A stretch of 64,000 nt of DNA, taken from positions 5,690,501 to 5,754,500 of the forward strand of contig NZ_LT629703.1 in assembly GCF_900103365.1 (NCBI RefSeq). The letters are read 5' to 3'. The translations under genes and the position numbers were made by a program. The notes under the pieces are model-generated. The model searched no databases. It had not been told where the DNA came from and worked only from the letters and a program-made list of their open reading frames with translations. The DNA comes from Afipia sp. GAS231 (GTDB lineage: Bacteria > Pseudomonadota > Alphaproteobacteria > Rhizobiales > Xanthobacteraceae). Positions within the stretch are counted from its first letter, which is position 1. The number at the start of each line of letters is the position of its first letter. Positions 45,654 to 54,738 of the stretch are shown here, in pieces.

Positions 45654-46469
45654 ATGCTGGTGGTTGAAGGTTTGACGTGTCGTTTCGGCACAAAAGCCGC
45701 GGTGGATAATGCGTCATTCTCAATCGCGCCAGGCAGCTTCGTCGGCGTGATCGGCCGTTCGGGCGCCGGCAAGTCGACGCTGCTGCGGATGATCAACCGT
45801 CTTGCAGAACCTTCCGAAGGCCGCATCCTGTTCGAAGGCGTCGACGTGACTGCGCTGCGGGGCAAGGACTTGCGGCAGTGGCGCGCGCGCTCGGCGATGA
45901 TCTTTCAGCAATTCAATCTGGTCGGCCGGCTCGACGTGCTCACCAACGTGCTGATGGGCCGGCTTGCCGACATCCCGTCCTGGCGCTCGCTGACGCAAAC
46001 CTGGCCGGAACAGGACAGGGCGCTGGCGATGTCGGCGCTCGAACAGTTCGACATGGCCTCGCTCGCGGCCCAGCGCGCCGACCAGCTTTCCGGCGGCCAG
46101 CAGCAGCGGGTCGCGATCGCTCGCGCGCTGGTGCAGGAACCTGACATCATTCTCGCCGACGAGCCGATCGCCTCGCTCGATCCCCGCAACACGCGGATCG
46201 TGATGGACGCGCTGCTGCGCATCAACAAGCATTTCGGCATCACCGTGATCTGCAACCTGCATTCGCTCGATCTGGCGCGGAGCTATTGCGACCGCCTGAT
46301 CGGGATGTCCGCGGGCCGCGTGGTGTTCGACGGCGCGCCGGCTGTTCTGACCGACCTTATCGCGCGCGAGCTCTACGATCTCGAAGCCAATGACGTCATG
46401 GGCGGTGCGCCGGTCGCGGCTCCCGAAGTTTCAGGCGTTCCCGCGCTCGGCACCGCCGCCGCGGCCTGA
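45654..46469 (+). CDS. phnC: Phosphonate ABC transporter ATP-binding protein
   Basis: 271-residue ATPase that powers phosphonate uptake through PhnE. Walker A is GRSGAGKST at residues 34-42, the signature is [15 protein letters not shown], Walker B is [13 protein letters not shown], and the switch His lies in [10 protein letters not shown]. The length and order of motifs match E. coli PhnC. It begins the phnCDE1E2 operon behind a Pho box. The last 25 residues are an Ala/Pro-rich tail. Confidence 0.95.
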   Translation: MLVVEGLTCRFGTKAAVDNASFSIAPGSFVGVIGRSGAGKSTLLRMINRLAEPSEGRILFEGVDVTALRGKDLRQWRARSAMIFQQFNLVGRLDVLTNVLMGRLADIPSWRSLTQTWPEQDRALAMSALEQFDMASLAAQRADQLSGGQQQRVAIARALVQEPDIILADEPIASLDPRNTRIVMDALLRINKHFGITVICNLHSLDLARSYCDRLIGMSAGRVVFDGAPAVLTDLIARELYDLEANDVMGGAPVAAPEVSGVPALGTAAAA

Positions 46470-46545
46470 GTTTCCTTTTTCTGTACAGGCGGCCGTTGCG
46501 AACCTGCACCGGCCGATAGGCGCATCTACAACAAGAGGGCATATC

Positions 46546-47478
46546 ATGATCAATCGTCGCATCGTTCTTGCCGGCGCCGCCGCGCTGGCGTTCTCCGCAT
46601 CCGGCGCATTCGCCGAGGACTGGAAAGCGAAATATCCGGAAATCACCTTCGCGGTGATCCCGGCGGAGAACGGTTCTGGAGTCACCGAGCGTTACACGCC
46701 CTTGGTAAACTACTTGTCGAAAGAACTCGGCATCAAGGTCAATCTGCGCGTCGCCAACGACTATGCCGCTGTTATCGAAGGCCAGCGAGCCGGCAACATC
46801 CATATCGGCTATTACGGCCCGGCTTCCTTCGCCCGGGCGCGCGTGACCGGTGTCAAGACCGACGCGTTCGTGATCGACGTCAATGCCGACGGCTCCAAGG
46901 GCTACTATTCGGTGTTCTACGTGCGCGCCAACAGCCCATACCAGAAGATCGAAGATTTGAAGGGCAAGAATCTCGGGCTGGTCGACCCGAACTCGACCTC
47001 CGGCAACAACATGCCGCGCTTCAAGCTGAACCAGGTCGGCATCGACCCGGATGCGTTCTTCTCCAAGGTTATCTTCACGGGTAGCCACGAGAATGCGGTG
47101 CTGGCGCTGGCGCAGGGCACCGTCGACGTCGCCGCCAACTGGTGGAACGCTGACAACGATTCGAACCTGACCCGCATGCTCAACAAGAACATGGTCAAGT
47201 CGAGCGACGGAACGTCGTTGAAGAAGGAAGACTTCCGCATCATCGTGAAGTCCGACCTCATCATCAACTCGCCCTATGCCTATCTCAGCGACCTGCCCGA
47301 CGACATGAAGGCCGCGATCAAGAAGGCGTTCCTCGAGATGGCAGAAAAGGACAGCGAAGGCTTCAAGAAGCTGTCAGACGGCAAGAACCTGCCCTGGCAG
47401 CCGATCACGAACGCCGACTACGACAAGACCATCGAGTTGATCAAGTTCGTGGACAATCTTCGCAAGAAGGCGTCCTGA
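46546..47478 (+). CDS. phnD: Phosphonate-binding periplasmic protein
   Basis: 310-residue periplasmic receptor that delivers phosphonates to PhnE. The signal peptide MINRRIVLAGAAALAFSASG is cleaved near AFA-ED at residue 23. Typical PhnD segments are YTPLVNYLSKELGIKV, IEGQRAGNIHIGYYGPASFA and VDPNSTSGNNMPRF. The start at 46546 is set by the signal peptide; the open frame from 46390 overlaps phnC and is not used. A strong terminator-like hairpin follows. Confidence 0.95.
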   Translation: MINRRIVLAGAAALAFSASGAFAEDWKAKYPEITFAVIPAENGSGVTERYTPLVNYLSKELGIKVNLRVANDYAAVIEGQRAGNIHIGYYGPASFARARVTGVKTDAFVIDVNADGSKGYYSVFYVRANSPYQKIEDLKGKNLGLVDPNSTSGNNMPRFKLNQVGIDPDAFFSKVIFTGSHENAVLALAQGTVDVAANWWNADNDSNLTRMLNKNMVKSSDGTSLKKEDFRIIVKSDLIINSPYAYLSDLPDDMKAAIKKAFLEMAEKDSEGFKKLSDGKNLPWQPITNADYDKTIELIKFVDNLRKKAS

Positions 47479-47499
47479 TCGTTCGGCGGAGCGTGTACA

Positions 47500-47527
47500 G
47501 GCCGGGTCGCAGCGACCCGGCCTTTTT
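47500..47527 (+). terminator. Intra-operon terminator between phnD and phnE1
   Basis: GGCCGGGTC (47500-47508), loop GCAGC and GACCCGGCC (47514-47522) form a perfect 9-bp stem followed by TTTTT. Since phnE1 begins only 35 bases later, it probably attenuates rather than ends transcription. Confidence 0.75.
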
Positions 47528-47561
47528 CCGTCCTGATTTCCAACCGGAGTAGCGAGCCTCG

Positions 47562-48446
47562 ATGGCGACCGCCGTATCCATCCTTCCAGCGCCGCAACTG
47601 GCTGCCTTGAGCGAGGCCTATCGCAAGGCCGTCGCCCGCAAGCGGCTTCGGTTGACGGTGGCGGCAGCGGTCTTCTTTGCCGCGCTGGTCGTCGCGGCCG
47701 TCGGCGCTGAAGTAAACCTGCGCACGTTCTTCAAGTTCTTCGGAAACTTCCTCAGCTATTTCGACCGGATCTTCACGCTGGAAGACGGCACCAGGGTCTG
47801 GACTAACCCGGCGGAATGGTTCTGGGGCTGGCACAAATGGCTCCGGCTGCTCGGCGAAACCATCCTGATCAGCTATGTCGGCACCCTGATGGGTGCGGTG
47901 CTGGCGTTCGCGCTGAACTTCTTCGCTGCGCAAAACACCTCGCCGGGGCCGTGGCTGCGCTTCACGGTGCGGCGTCTCTTGGAATTCGCCCGCACCGTTC
48001 CCGGCATCGTATTCGCGCTGATCTTTGTCATCGCCTTCGGCCTCGGCCCGATGGCGGGCGTGCTGGCGATTGCGATCCACTCCACAGGGGCGCTTGGAAA
48101 GCTGTTCTCGGAGATCGTTGAAAACGCCGACATGAAACCGGTCGAAGGCGTGCGCTCGACCGGCGCGAGCTGGCTGTCCTGCATGCGCTTTGCCGTGTTG
48201 CCGCAGGTGTCGGCGGGCTATGCCAGCTATGCGTTGCTGCGCTTCGAGATCAACGTCCGCGAGGCATCGGTGATGGGCTTCGTCGGCGCCGGCGGCATCG
48301 GCCAGGAGCTCGTGGTCGCGATCCGAAAATTCTATTACTCCGATGTCAGCGCGATCCTCGTGACCATCATCGCGACCGTCTTCATCATCGACATCGGCAC
48401 CGGCTGGCTGCGCGGCCGGCTGTTCGGCAAGGATGCCCGGTCATGA
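47562..48446 (+). CDS. phnE: Phosphonate ABC transporter permease 1
   Basis: 294-residue inner-membrane permease. Hydrophobic segments begin near residue 28 (TVAAAVFFAALVVAAVGAEV). The ATPase-contacting EAA-like loop is SEIVENADMKPVEGVRSTGA, and GAGGIGQELVVAIRKF is a PhnE family mark. It overlaps phnE2 by four bases. Many rhizobia have two PhnE genes that form a heterodimer or serve different phosphonates. Confidence 0.94.
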   Translation: MATAVSILPAPQLAALSEAYRKAVARKRLRLTVAAAVFFAALVVAAVGAEVNLRTFFKFFGNFLSYFDRIFTLEDGTRVWTNPAEWFWGWHKWLRLLGETILISYVGTLMGAVLAFALNFFAAQNTSPGPWLRFTVRRLLEFARTVPGIVFALIFVIAFGLGPMAGVLAIAIHSTGALGKLFSEIVENADMKPVEGVRSTGASWLSCMRFAVLPQVSAGYASYALLRFEINVREASVMGFVGAGGIGQELVVAIRKFYYSDVSAILVTIIATVFIIDIGTGWLRGRLFGKDARS

Positions 48447-49291
48447 GCCAGTTGCCGAAGCCGGACCGCCAACGGTTGCGGGCGAAATACCCTGATGTTT
48501 TCGATCGACCGGCTTCTGCCCGGCTGGCGATGCCGGCGATGATCGCTGGCGCTTTCGCCATCTTCGTCTTCGGGCTGGTCGATCTGGAGTTTTCGCCGAC
48601 GAAACTGTTCAACGGGCTACACCAGCTCGGCTGGATCACGCTGATGATGATCCCGCCCGATCCCGGATCGTCGCTGCCGCTCTATCTTTCTGCGCTGGGC
48701 GAAACCCTCTCGATTGCGCTGCTCGGGACCACGCTCGCCGCCATCATGGCATTACCGGTCAGCCTGCTGGCGGCGCGCAACATCGTTCCCTCCAATTTCA
48801 TCCGCTTTCCGGTGCGGCGTTTTCTGGACTCGATCCGCGGCGTCGACACGCTGATCTGGGCGCTGGTCTGGATCAATGTCGTCGGCCTCGGCCCGTTCGC
48901 CGGCGTGCTGGCAATCGCGGTGTCGGATTTCGGCGCGTTCGGCAAATTGTTTTCCGAAGCCATCGAGGCCGCCGACAAGAAGCAGGTCGAGGGCATCCGG
49001 GCCTCCGGCGGCAACGCGCTGCACGAGATACGCTTCGGCCTGATGCCGCAGGTGCTGCCCGTGATCGCGGGGCAGGTGCTGTATTTCATCGAATCGAACA
49101 CCCGCTCGGCCACCATCATCGGCATCGTCGGCGCCGGCGGCATCGGCCTGCAGCTCGCCGAGCAGATCCGCGTGCTGGAATGGCAGAAGGTCTCGTTCCT
49201 GATCCTGATGATCCTGGTCGCGGTCGCCGCAATCGACTGGATTTCCACCAAATTGCGCTTCGCCATCATCGGCCAGCGCGCGGTGACGTAG
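48443..49291 (+). CDS. phnE: Phosphonate ABC transporter permease 2
   Basis: 282-residue permease homologous to its neighbour phnE1. The EAA-like loop is SEAIEAADKKQVEGIRASGG and the end is marked by VGAGGIGLQLAEQIRVLEW. Translation is coupled to phnE1 by an ATGA overlap. It ends 3 bases before the convergent phnF stop, which closes the phnCDE1E2 unit. Confidence 0.94.
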   Translation: MSQLPKPDRQRLRAKYPDVFDRPASARLAMPAMIAGAFAIFVFGLVDLEFSPTKLFNGLHQLGWITLMMIPPDPGSSLPLYLSALGETLSIALLGTTLAAIMALPVSLLAARNIVPSNFIRFPVRRFLDSIRGVDTLIWALVWINVVGLGPFAGVLAIAVSDFGAFGKLFSEAIEAADKKQVEGIRASGGNALHEIRFGLMPQVLPVIAGQVLYFIESNTRSATIIGIVGAGGIGLQLAEQIRVLEWQKVSFLILMILVAVAAIDWISTKLRFAIIGQRAVT

Positions 49292-49294
49292 CCC

Positions 49295-50023
49295 TCAACT
49301 ATTCTCCACCAAAAACTCGACACGCTCGGCGGCGAAGCGCGAGCGCTTTGTCACCAGCGGCCTTCCTTCGGTGTCGACGTCGGTGCTGTCGACCACGAGG
49401 ATCGGGCGTCCGAGCGTGAGGTCCAATCGTGCGGCATCGGTGGCCTCGACGATCCCGGCGGTGATCCTGGTCGACGACCGCCGGTAGTCGCGAACGCCGT
49501 AATGCGCCAGCAGCTTGGTCATCGAGCGCAGGTTGGCGAAGACTTTTCCGGCGTCGGGGAAACGTTCGGCGGAAAGCCAGGTGGTGCTGACGCAGATCGG
49601 CGTGCGGTCGGCGGACCTGATCGATTCGATCCGGATCAGCGGTGCGCCGGTCTTCAAACCCAGTTCCCGCGCGAGTTCCCGCGTCGCGACGTCGTCGGAG
49701 GCGTCGATCAACTGGCCGCGCGGCTCCTGGCCGCCGGCGCCGACGATCTCGGAGAACCGCGTCCGTGAGCGCAGCGGATAAGCGAGGCGTCGGACCTCGA
49801 CATAAGTGCCGCTGCCACGTTCGGCCCGCACCAGCCCGCGTTCCGCCAGCGTTGCCAGCGCGCGGCGCACGGTGTGGCGGTTGACCCGGTAGGTTTCGGC
49901 GATCTCCATCTCGCCCGGCAGCTTTTCGCCGGCGGCAAAGCGGCCGTCGGCGATGCCGCGCTCGATGCCGTCGGCAACTTGCCGCCACAGCGCCACGCCC
50001 GAAGCCGTGTCCTGCATGCTCAT
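49295..50023 (-). CDS. phnF: Phosphonate operon GntR-family regulator
   Basis: 242-residue HutC-subfamily repressor. The winged helix-turn-helix occupies about residues 10-78 (GEMEIAETYRVNRHTVRRAL) and a UTRA ligand domain about 98-235. Its length and position between phnE2 and phnG match E. coli PhnF. It is divergent from phnGHIJKLMN, and a perfect inverted repeat lies at 50105-50126 in the intergenic gap. Its effector is unknown; HutC members usually bind small phosphorylated or carboxylated ligands. Confidence 0.93.
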   Translation of the reverse strand: MSMQDTASGVALWRQVADGIERGIADGRFAAGEKLPGEMEIAETYRVNRHTVRRALATLAERGLVRAERGSGTYVEVRRLAYPLRSRTRFSEIVGAGGQEPRGQLIDASDDVATRELARELGLKTGAPLIRIESIRSADRTPICVSTTWLSAERFPDAGKVFANLRSMTKLLAHYGVRDYRRSSTRITAGIVEATDAARLDLTLGRPILVVDSTDVDTEGRPLVTKRSRFAAERVEFLVENS

Positions 50024-50070
50024 GTTGCGGTCAGTGGCGCGAAGTGTTCCATCGGGAAAAAATTACCTTG

Positions 50071-50088
50071 TCGTCACGAAACAGTCAT
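50071..50088 (+). promoter_or_regulatory. Weak Pho box upstream of phnG
   Basis: TCGTCAC-GAAA-CAGTCAT is a 7-4-7 arrangement with CAGTCAT matching six of seven consensus bases and TCGTCAC four or five. It lies 58 bases before the phnG start, next to the PhnF palindrome. Confidence 0.5.
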
Positions 50089-50104
50089 GGCATTCCATTA
50101 TCGA

Positions 50105-50126
50105 GTTGTCTAGTATCATAGACAAC
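50105..50126. promoter_or_regulatory. Putative PhnF operator
   Basis: GTTGTCTA (50105-50112), spacer GTATCA and TAGACAAC (50119-50126) form a perfect 8-bp inverted repeat. It contains the GTCTA/TAGAC core expected for HutC-type GntR regulators, 20 bases before phnG. Confidence 0.7.
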
Positions 50127-50146
50127 TTAAGTCCGGCAAGGCCGAC

Positions 50147-50623
50147 ATGATGGCAAGCGACGAAAATCAGAAGCACGAAAGCGCAGGGCAGGCGCGCCGC
50201 AAGGCCGCCATGGCGGTGCTGGCGCACATTGACGCGGCCGAGATCCTGGATCGTCTCGGCGCCATCGCATCGCCGGTGCACGAGAATTTACGCGAGCCCG
50301 AGAACGGCCTCGTGATGGTGCGCGGCCGCGTCGGCGGCGACGGCGCGGCGTTCAACCTCGGCGAAGCCACGGTGTCGCGCGCGGCGGTGCGGCTTTCGAC
50401 CGGCGAAGTCGGCTTCGGCTACACGCTCGGCCGCGACCGGCACAAGGCGCAGATGGTCGCGCTGTGCGATGCCATGGTGCAGTCGGCTGAATTCGCTGAA
50501 ATCGTGGAAACCAAAGTGATTGCGCCGCTGCGCGCGGCGATGATCGCAGTGCGGAACCAGAAGGCCGCCGAGGCCGCGGCGACGCGGGTCGATTTCTACA
50601 CGCTGGTGCGCGGGGAAGGCTGA
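50147..50623 (+). CDS. phnG: C-P lyase core complex subunit PhnG
   Basis: 158-residue subunit of the PhnG2H2I2J2 core complex, which with PhnI attaches ribose triphosphate to the phosphonate. Typical stretches are NGLVMVRGRVGGDGAAFNLG and GEVGFGYTLGRDRHKAQMVA. Two adjacent ATG codons (50147 and 50150) can start it. It opens the phnGHIJKLMN operon behind a palindromic operator. Confidence 0.94.
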   Translation: MMASDENQKHESAGQARRKAAMAVLAHIDAAEILDRLGAIASPVHENLREPENGLVMVRGRVGGDGAAFNLGEATVSRAAVRLSTGEVGFGYTLGRDRHKAQMVALCDAMVQSAEFAEIVETKVIAPLRAAMIAVRNQKAAEAAATRVDFYTLVRGEG

Positions 50624-50626
50624 GAC

Positions 50627-51235
50627 ATGACAACGGTTGCAGAACTGCCCGCAGGATTTGCCGACAAGGTGTTGTCGGCGCAATCGACCTTCCGCTCAGT
50701 CATGGATGCGATGGCGCGCCCCGGCAGCGTCCAGCGTATCGCCGCTACCGCCGGTACACCAGACGCGATGATGCGCGGCTCTGCGGCCATCGCGCTGACC
50801 CTGTTCGACCACGACACGCCGATTTGGCTGGATTCGGCGATGTCGGAAACTCCTGATGTTTCCAAATGGCTCAAGTTCCATACCAGCGCGCCTGTCATTG
50901 CGGATTCGTCGATCGCGAGCTTCGCGCTGATCGGCGATCCCGCAAACCTGCCGCCGCTCGATCGCTTCGCGTTCGGCAGCAATGAATATCCGGACCGCGC
51001 GACGACGCTGATTCTGCAGGTCGAAAGCCTGGCGCACGGTACTGTTTTCGAATTGCGCGGTCCCGGCATCGACGGCACCGCAACCCTGCGAGCCGGGATC
51101 GAGCCGCACGACCTGTTCGAACGGCTCGCGGTCAATTCCGCGCTGTTTCCTCGCGGCATCGACGTCGTGCTGGTTCATGACGACGCCATTGTCGCGATAC
51201 CGCGCACGACGCGGCTTGTTGCGAAGGGAGACTGA
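50627..51235 (+). CDS. phnH: C-P lyase core complex subunit PhnH
   Basis: 202-residue subunit (E. coli 194) of the C-P lyase core. It shares the PhnH pattern STFRSVMDAMARPGSVQRIA and ESLAHGTVFELRGPGIDGTA, and ends with the region containing FPRGIDVVLV. PhnH has a PLP-transferase-like fold without the cofactor. It lies 3 bases after phnG and 2 bases before phnI. Confidence 0.94.
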   Translation: MTTVAELPAGFADKVLSAQSTFRSVMDAMARPGSVQRIAATAGTPDAMMRGSAAIALTLFDHDTPIWLDSAMSETPDVSKWLKFHTSAPVIADSSIASFALIGDPANLPPLDRFAFGSNEYPDRATTLILQVESLAHGTVFELRGPGIDGTATLRAGIEPHDLFERLAVNSALFPRGIDVVLVHDDAIVAIPRTTRLVAKGD

Positions 51236-51237
51236 CG

Positions 51238-52341
51238 ATGTATGTAGCCGTCAAGGGCGGCGAGCGCGCCATCGAAAACGCCCATCGCCTGCTGGCGCAT
51301 GAGCGGCGTGGCGACCGCGACGTTCCCGAACTGTCATTGGACCAGATCTCGGGGCAGCTTTCGCTCGGTGTCGATCGCGTCATGACCGAAGGCTCGCTGT
51401 ACGACCGCGAACTGGCCGCGCTGGCCATGAAACAGGCGCGCGGCGACATGATCGAGGCGATCTTTCTGGTGCGTGCCTTCCGCGCCACCCTGCCGCGCTT
51501 CGGCGCCACCGAGCCGGTCGATACCGGCGCGATGCAAGTGCGTCGCCGGATTTCCTCGACCTTCAAGGACATCCCGGGCGGGCAAATTCTCGGCCCCACC
51601 TTCGATTACACCCATCGCCTGCTGGATCCGCAACTCGCCGAAGGATTTACGCCGGAAGAACCGGCCACCGGCGAAGCATCGACCGCGGCGACACCACGCG
51701 TGACCGACATTCTCGGCCGCGACGGCCTGATCGAGACATCGCCCGAGGCAGGCGCCGACAAACCCGTCGGCGACCTGACGCGGGAGCCGCTGAATTTTCC
51801 GGCCGACCGCGATCTGCGCCTGCAAAATCTCGCGCGTGCCGACGAGGGGTTTCTGCTGGCGCTGGGCTATTCGACGCAGCGTGGCTACGGCCGCAACCAT
51901 CCGTTCGCGGGCGAAATTCGTTTCGGCGAGGTCGAGGTCGAGTTCATGGCCGAGGACGTAGGCTTCGCGGTGCCACTCGGCTCGATTGCGATGACCGAAT
52001 GCCAGATGGTCAACCAGTTCAAGGGTTCGGCCACCGAAGCGCCGTGTTTCACGCGCGGCTACGGACTTGCGTTTGGGCAGAGCGAACGCAAGACCATGTC
52101 AATGGCGCTGGTAGACCGCGCCTTGCGTGCCCGCGAACTCGGTGAGGAAGTAATCGCCCCCGCACAAGACGACGAGTTCGTGATGTCGCACTCCGACAAC
52201 GTCCAGGCGACCGGCTTCGTCGAACATCTCAAGCTGCCGCATTACGTCGACTTCCAGTCCGAACTCGGCCTGTTGCGCAAACTGCGCAAGGAATTTTCCG
52301 AGGCGAATGAAGCGCCGCCGATGCAGGAGGCCGCGGAATGA
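51238..52341 (+). CDS. phnI: C-P lyase core complex subunit PhnI
   Basis: 367-residue subunit (E. coli 354). With PhnG, PhnH and PhnL it displaces adenine from ATP to make alpha-D-ribose 1-alkylphosphonate 5-triphosphate. The N-terminus MYVAVKGGERAIENAHRLLA and the internal RISSTFKDIPGGQILGPTFD and HSDNVQATGFVEHLKLPHYV are characteristic. It overlaps phnJ by four bases (ATGA). Confidence 0.95.
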   Translation: MYVAVKGGERAIENAHRLLAHERRGDRDVPELSLDQISGQLSLGVDRVMTEGSLYDRELAALAMKQARGDMIEAIFLVRAFRATLPRFGATEPVDTGAMQVRRRISSTFKDIPGGQILGPTFDYTHRLLDPQLAEGFTPEEPATGEASTAATPRVTDILGRDGLIETSPEAGADKPVGDLTREPLNFPADRDLRLQNLARADEGFLLALGYSTQRGYGRNHPFAGEIRFGEVEVEFMAEDVGFAVPLGSIAMTECQMVNQFKGSATEAPCFTRGYGLAFGQSERKTMSMALVDRALRARELGEEVIAPAQDDEFVMSHSDNVQATGFVEHLKLPHYVDFQSELGLLRKLRKEFSEANEAPPMQEAAE

Positions 52342-53222
52342 ACGCGCCGGCTTACAATTTCGCCTATCTCGACGAGCAGACCAAGCGGATGATCCGCCGC
52401 GCGATCCTGAAAGCGATCGCGATCCCCGGCTATCAGGTGCCGTTCGCCAGCCGCGAAATGCCGATGCCCTATGGCTGGGGCACCGGCGGCGTGCAGGTGA
52501 CGGCGGCGATCCTCGGACCAGATGACGTGCTGAAGGTGATCGACCAGGGCTCCGACGACACCACCAACGCGATCTCGATCCGAAAGTTCTTCGGCAAGAC
52601 CGCCGGCGTCGCCACCACCACCGCGACATCTGATGCCACCGTGATCCAGACCCGGCACCGGATTCCCGAGGCGCCGCTGCATGGCGGCCAGGTGCTGGTC
52701 TATCAGGTGCCGATTCCCGAGCCACTGCGCTTCCTGGAGCCGCGCGAGACCGAGACCCGGCGCATGCATGCGCTCGCTGAATACGGTCTGATGCACGTCA
52801 AGCTGTACGAGGACATCGCGCGCTTCGGCCATATCGCGACCTCCTACGCCTATCCGGTGAAGGTGAACGCGCGCTATGTGATGGATCCGTCGCCGACGCC
52901 GAAATTCGACAATCCGAAGATGGACAATTGCCCGGCGCTGCAATTGTTTGGCGCCGGCCGCGAGAAACGCATCTATGCGATCCCGCCGCACACTCATGTG
53001 GTGTCGCTCGACTTCGAGGATCATCCGTTCACGCGCTACCGGTTCGACGCCCCCTGCGCGCTGTGCGGCGCCGGCGATTCCTATCTCGACGAGATCGTCA
53101 CCGACGACAAAGGTAGCCGGATGTTCGTCTGCTCCGATACGGATTACTGTGAGTCGCGCCAGTTGGCTGGCCATCGCGGCAGCGAGAGCGCGGCCCCGCA
53201 CAAGGAGAGGGCACATGGCTGA
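52338..53222 (+). CDS. phnJ: C-P lyase catalytic subunit PhnJ
   Basis: 294-residue radical S-adenosylmethionine protein that breaks the carbon-phosphorus bond. The iron-sulfur ligands are Cys240, Cys243, Cys265 and Cys271 in the C-x2-C-x21-C-x5-C pattern, one residue earlier than in E. coli (Cys241, 244, 266, 272), with Cys271 the radical-site analogue. Gly31 in IPGYQVPFASREMPMPYGWG corresponds to the hydrogen-donor glycine. It overlaps phnI and phnK, so all are translated together. Confidence 0.97.
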   Translation: MNAPAYNFAYLDEQTKRMIRRAILKAIAIPGYQVPFASREMPMPYGWGTGGVQVTAAILGPDDVLKVIDQGSDDTTNAISIRKFFGKTAGVATTTATSDATVIQTRHRIPEAPLHGGQVLVYQVPIPEPLRFLEPRETETRRMHALAEYGLMHVKLYEDIARFGHIATSYAYPVKVNARYVMDPSPTPKFDNPKMDNCPALQLFGAGREKRIYAIPPHTHVVSLDFEDHPFTRYRFDAPCALCGAGDSYLDEIVTDDKGSRMFVCSDTDYCESRQLAGHRGSESAAPHKERAHG

Positions 53223-54015
53223 GCCCAAAACCCTCGCGCAGGATGACCAGCCGCTGCTGGTCGCTGATAACCTCGGCAAGAACTATGGCCGGCTGACCGC
53301 CTGCCGCGACGTATCCTTTGCGCTCTATCCGGGCGAGGTGCTGGCCATCGTCGGCGAGTCCGGCTCGGGCAAGTCGACGCTGCTGCAACTGCTGTCGGCG
53401 CAGCTCGCGCCGAGCGCCGGGCATGTCTCCTACCGGATGCGCGACGGCGTGCTGCGCGATCTCGCCGGTCTCGGCGAAGCCGAACGGCGCTTTTTGTTTC
53501 GTACCGACTGGGGCTATGTACATCAGGACCCCGCGCTGGGCCTGCGGATGGCGGTGTCGGCCGGCGCCAATGTCGGCGAACGGTTGATGGCTGTGGGTTG
53601 GAATCACTACGGCCGCATCCGCGATACTGCGTCATCCTGGCTGGAGCGGGTCGAGATCGATACCGATCGCATCGACGACGCGCCGAAAACCTATTCGGGG
53701 GGCATGCGGCAGCGGCTGCAGATCGCGCGCAACCTCGTCACCGAGCCGCGGTTGGTGTTCATGGATGAGCCGACCGGCGGGCTCGATGTTTCCGTACAGG
53801 CGCGCCTGCTCGACCTGATGCGCAACCTCGTCAGCGAACTCGGGCTTGCCGCCATCGTCGTCACCCACGATCTCGCCGTGGCGCGGCTGCTGTCGCATCG
53901 CGTGATGGTGATGAAGGGCGGGCGCGTCATCGAGACCGGGCTGACCGATCAGGTGCTGGACGATCCCCGCGAGCCCTACACCCAGTTGCTCGTTTCCTCG
54001 ATTTTGCCGGCGTGA
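53215..54015 (+). CDS. phnK: C-P lyase ATP-binding protein PhnK
   Basis: 266-residue ABC-type ATPase (E. coli 252) that docks on the C-P lyase core rather than on a membrane channel. Walker A is GESGSGKST, the signature YSGGMRQRLQIARNL, Walker B LVFMDEPTGGLDVS, and a switch His lies in VVTHDLAVARL. The ATG at 53215 overlaps phnJ by eight bases and has GGAGAGG just upstream. It ends 9 bases before phnL. Confidence 0.95.
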   Translation: MAEPKTLAQDDQPLLVADNLGKNYGRLTACRDVSFALYPGEVLAIVGESGSGKSTLLQLLSAQLAPSAGHVSYRMRDGVLRDLAGLGEAERRFLFRTDWGYVHQDPALGLRMAVSAGANVGERLMAVGWNHYGRIRDTASSWLERVEIDTDRIDDAPKTYSGGMRQRLQIARNLVTEPRLVFMDEPTGGLDVSVQARLLDLMRNLVSELGLAAIVVTHDLAVARLLSHRVMVMKGGRVIETGLTDQVLDDPREPYTQLLVSSILPA

Positions 54016-54024
54016 GCTGAAACA

Positions 54025-54723
54025 ATGACCGCGATGATCGACATCACCAACGCCAAAAAGAGTTTCACGATGCACCTGCAGGGCGGCATCGAATTGCCCG
54101 TGGTGCACGGCGTCTCGTTCCGTGTCGAGCCGGGCGAATGTGTGGTACTGTCGGGGCCGTCAGGCGCCGGGAAATCCTCGATCCTGAAGATGATCTTCGG
54201 CAATTACCGCTGCGACGGCGGCAAGATCGGAATCCGTCACCAGGGCTCGGTGATCGATCTCGCCACCGCCGAGCCGCGGCAGGTGCTGAGCGTGCGGCGC
54301 TCGACCATCGGTTATGTCAGCCAGTTTCTGCGGGCGGTGCCCCGTGTGGCGACGATCGACGTGGTGGCCGAGCCGCTGATTGCGAACGGAACGGCGCGCG
54401 CCGAAGCCCGCGAAAAGGCCGGCGCCTTGTTGCGCCGGCTCAATATTCCCGAGCGGCTGTTGGCGCTGCCGCCGTCGACGTTCTCGGGCGGCGAACAGCA
54501 GCGGGTCAACATCGCGCGCGGGTTCATTTCGGATCTGCCGATCCTGCTGCTGGATGAACCGACCGCCTCGCTGGACGCCGCCAATCGCGCCGTCGTGGTC
54601 GAGCTGGTCGCCCAGAAGAAGCGCGAGGGCGTGGCGATGGTCGCCATCGTCCATGACGACGAGATACGCCATCTGATCGCCGACCGAATCGTCGACGTGA
54701 CATCGTTTGCCGCCGCGGCTTGA
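54025..54723 (+). CDS. phnL: C-P lyase ATP-binding protein PhnL
   Basis: 232-residue second ABC ATPase of the complex (E. coli 226). Walker A is GPSGAGKSS, the signature FSGGEQQRVNIARGF, Walker B ILLLDEPTASLDAA and the switch His is in AIVHDDEIRH. PhnL works with PhnK in driving the core complex. It lies between phnK and phnM in the usual order. Confidence 0.95.
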   Translation: MTAMIDITNAKKSFTMHLQGGIELPVVHGVSFRVEPGECVVLSGPSGAGKSSILKMIFGNYRCDGGKIGIRHQGSVIDLATAEPRQVLSVRRSTIGYVSQFLRAVPRVATIDVVAEPLIANGTARAEAREKAGALLRRLNIPERLLALPPSTFSGGEQQRVNIARGFISDLPILLLDEPTASLDAANRAVVVELVAQKKREGVAMVAIVHDDEIRHLIADRIVDVTSFAAAA

Positions 54724-54738
54724 AGGAAGAGACGTGAG

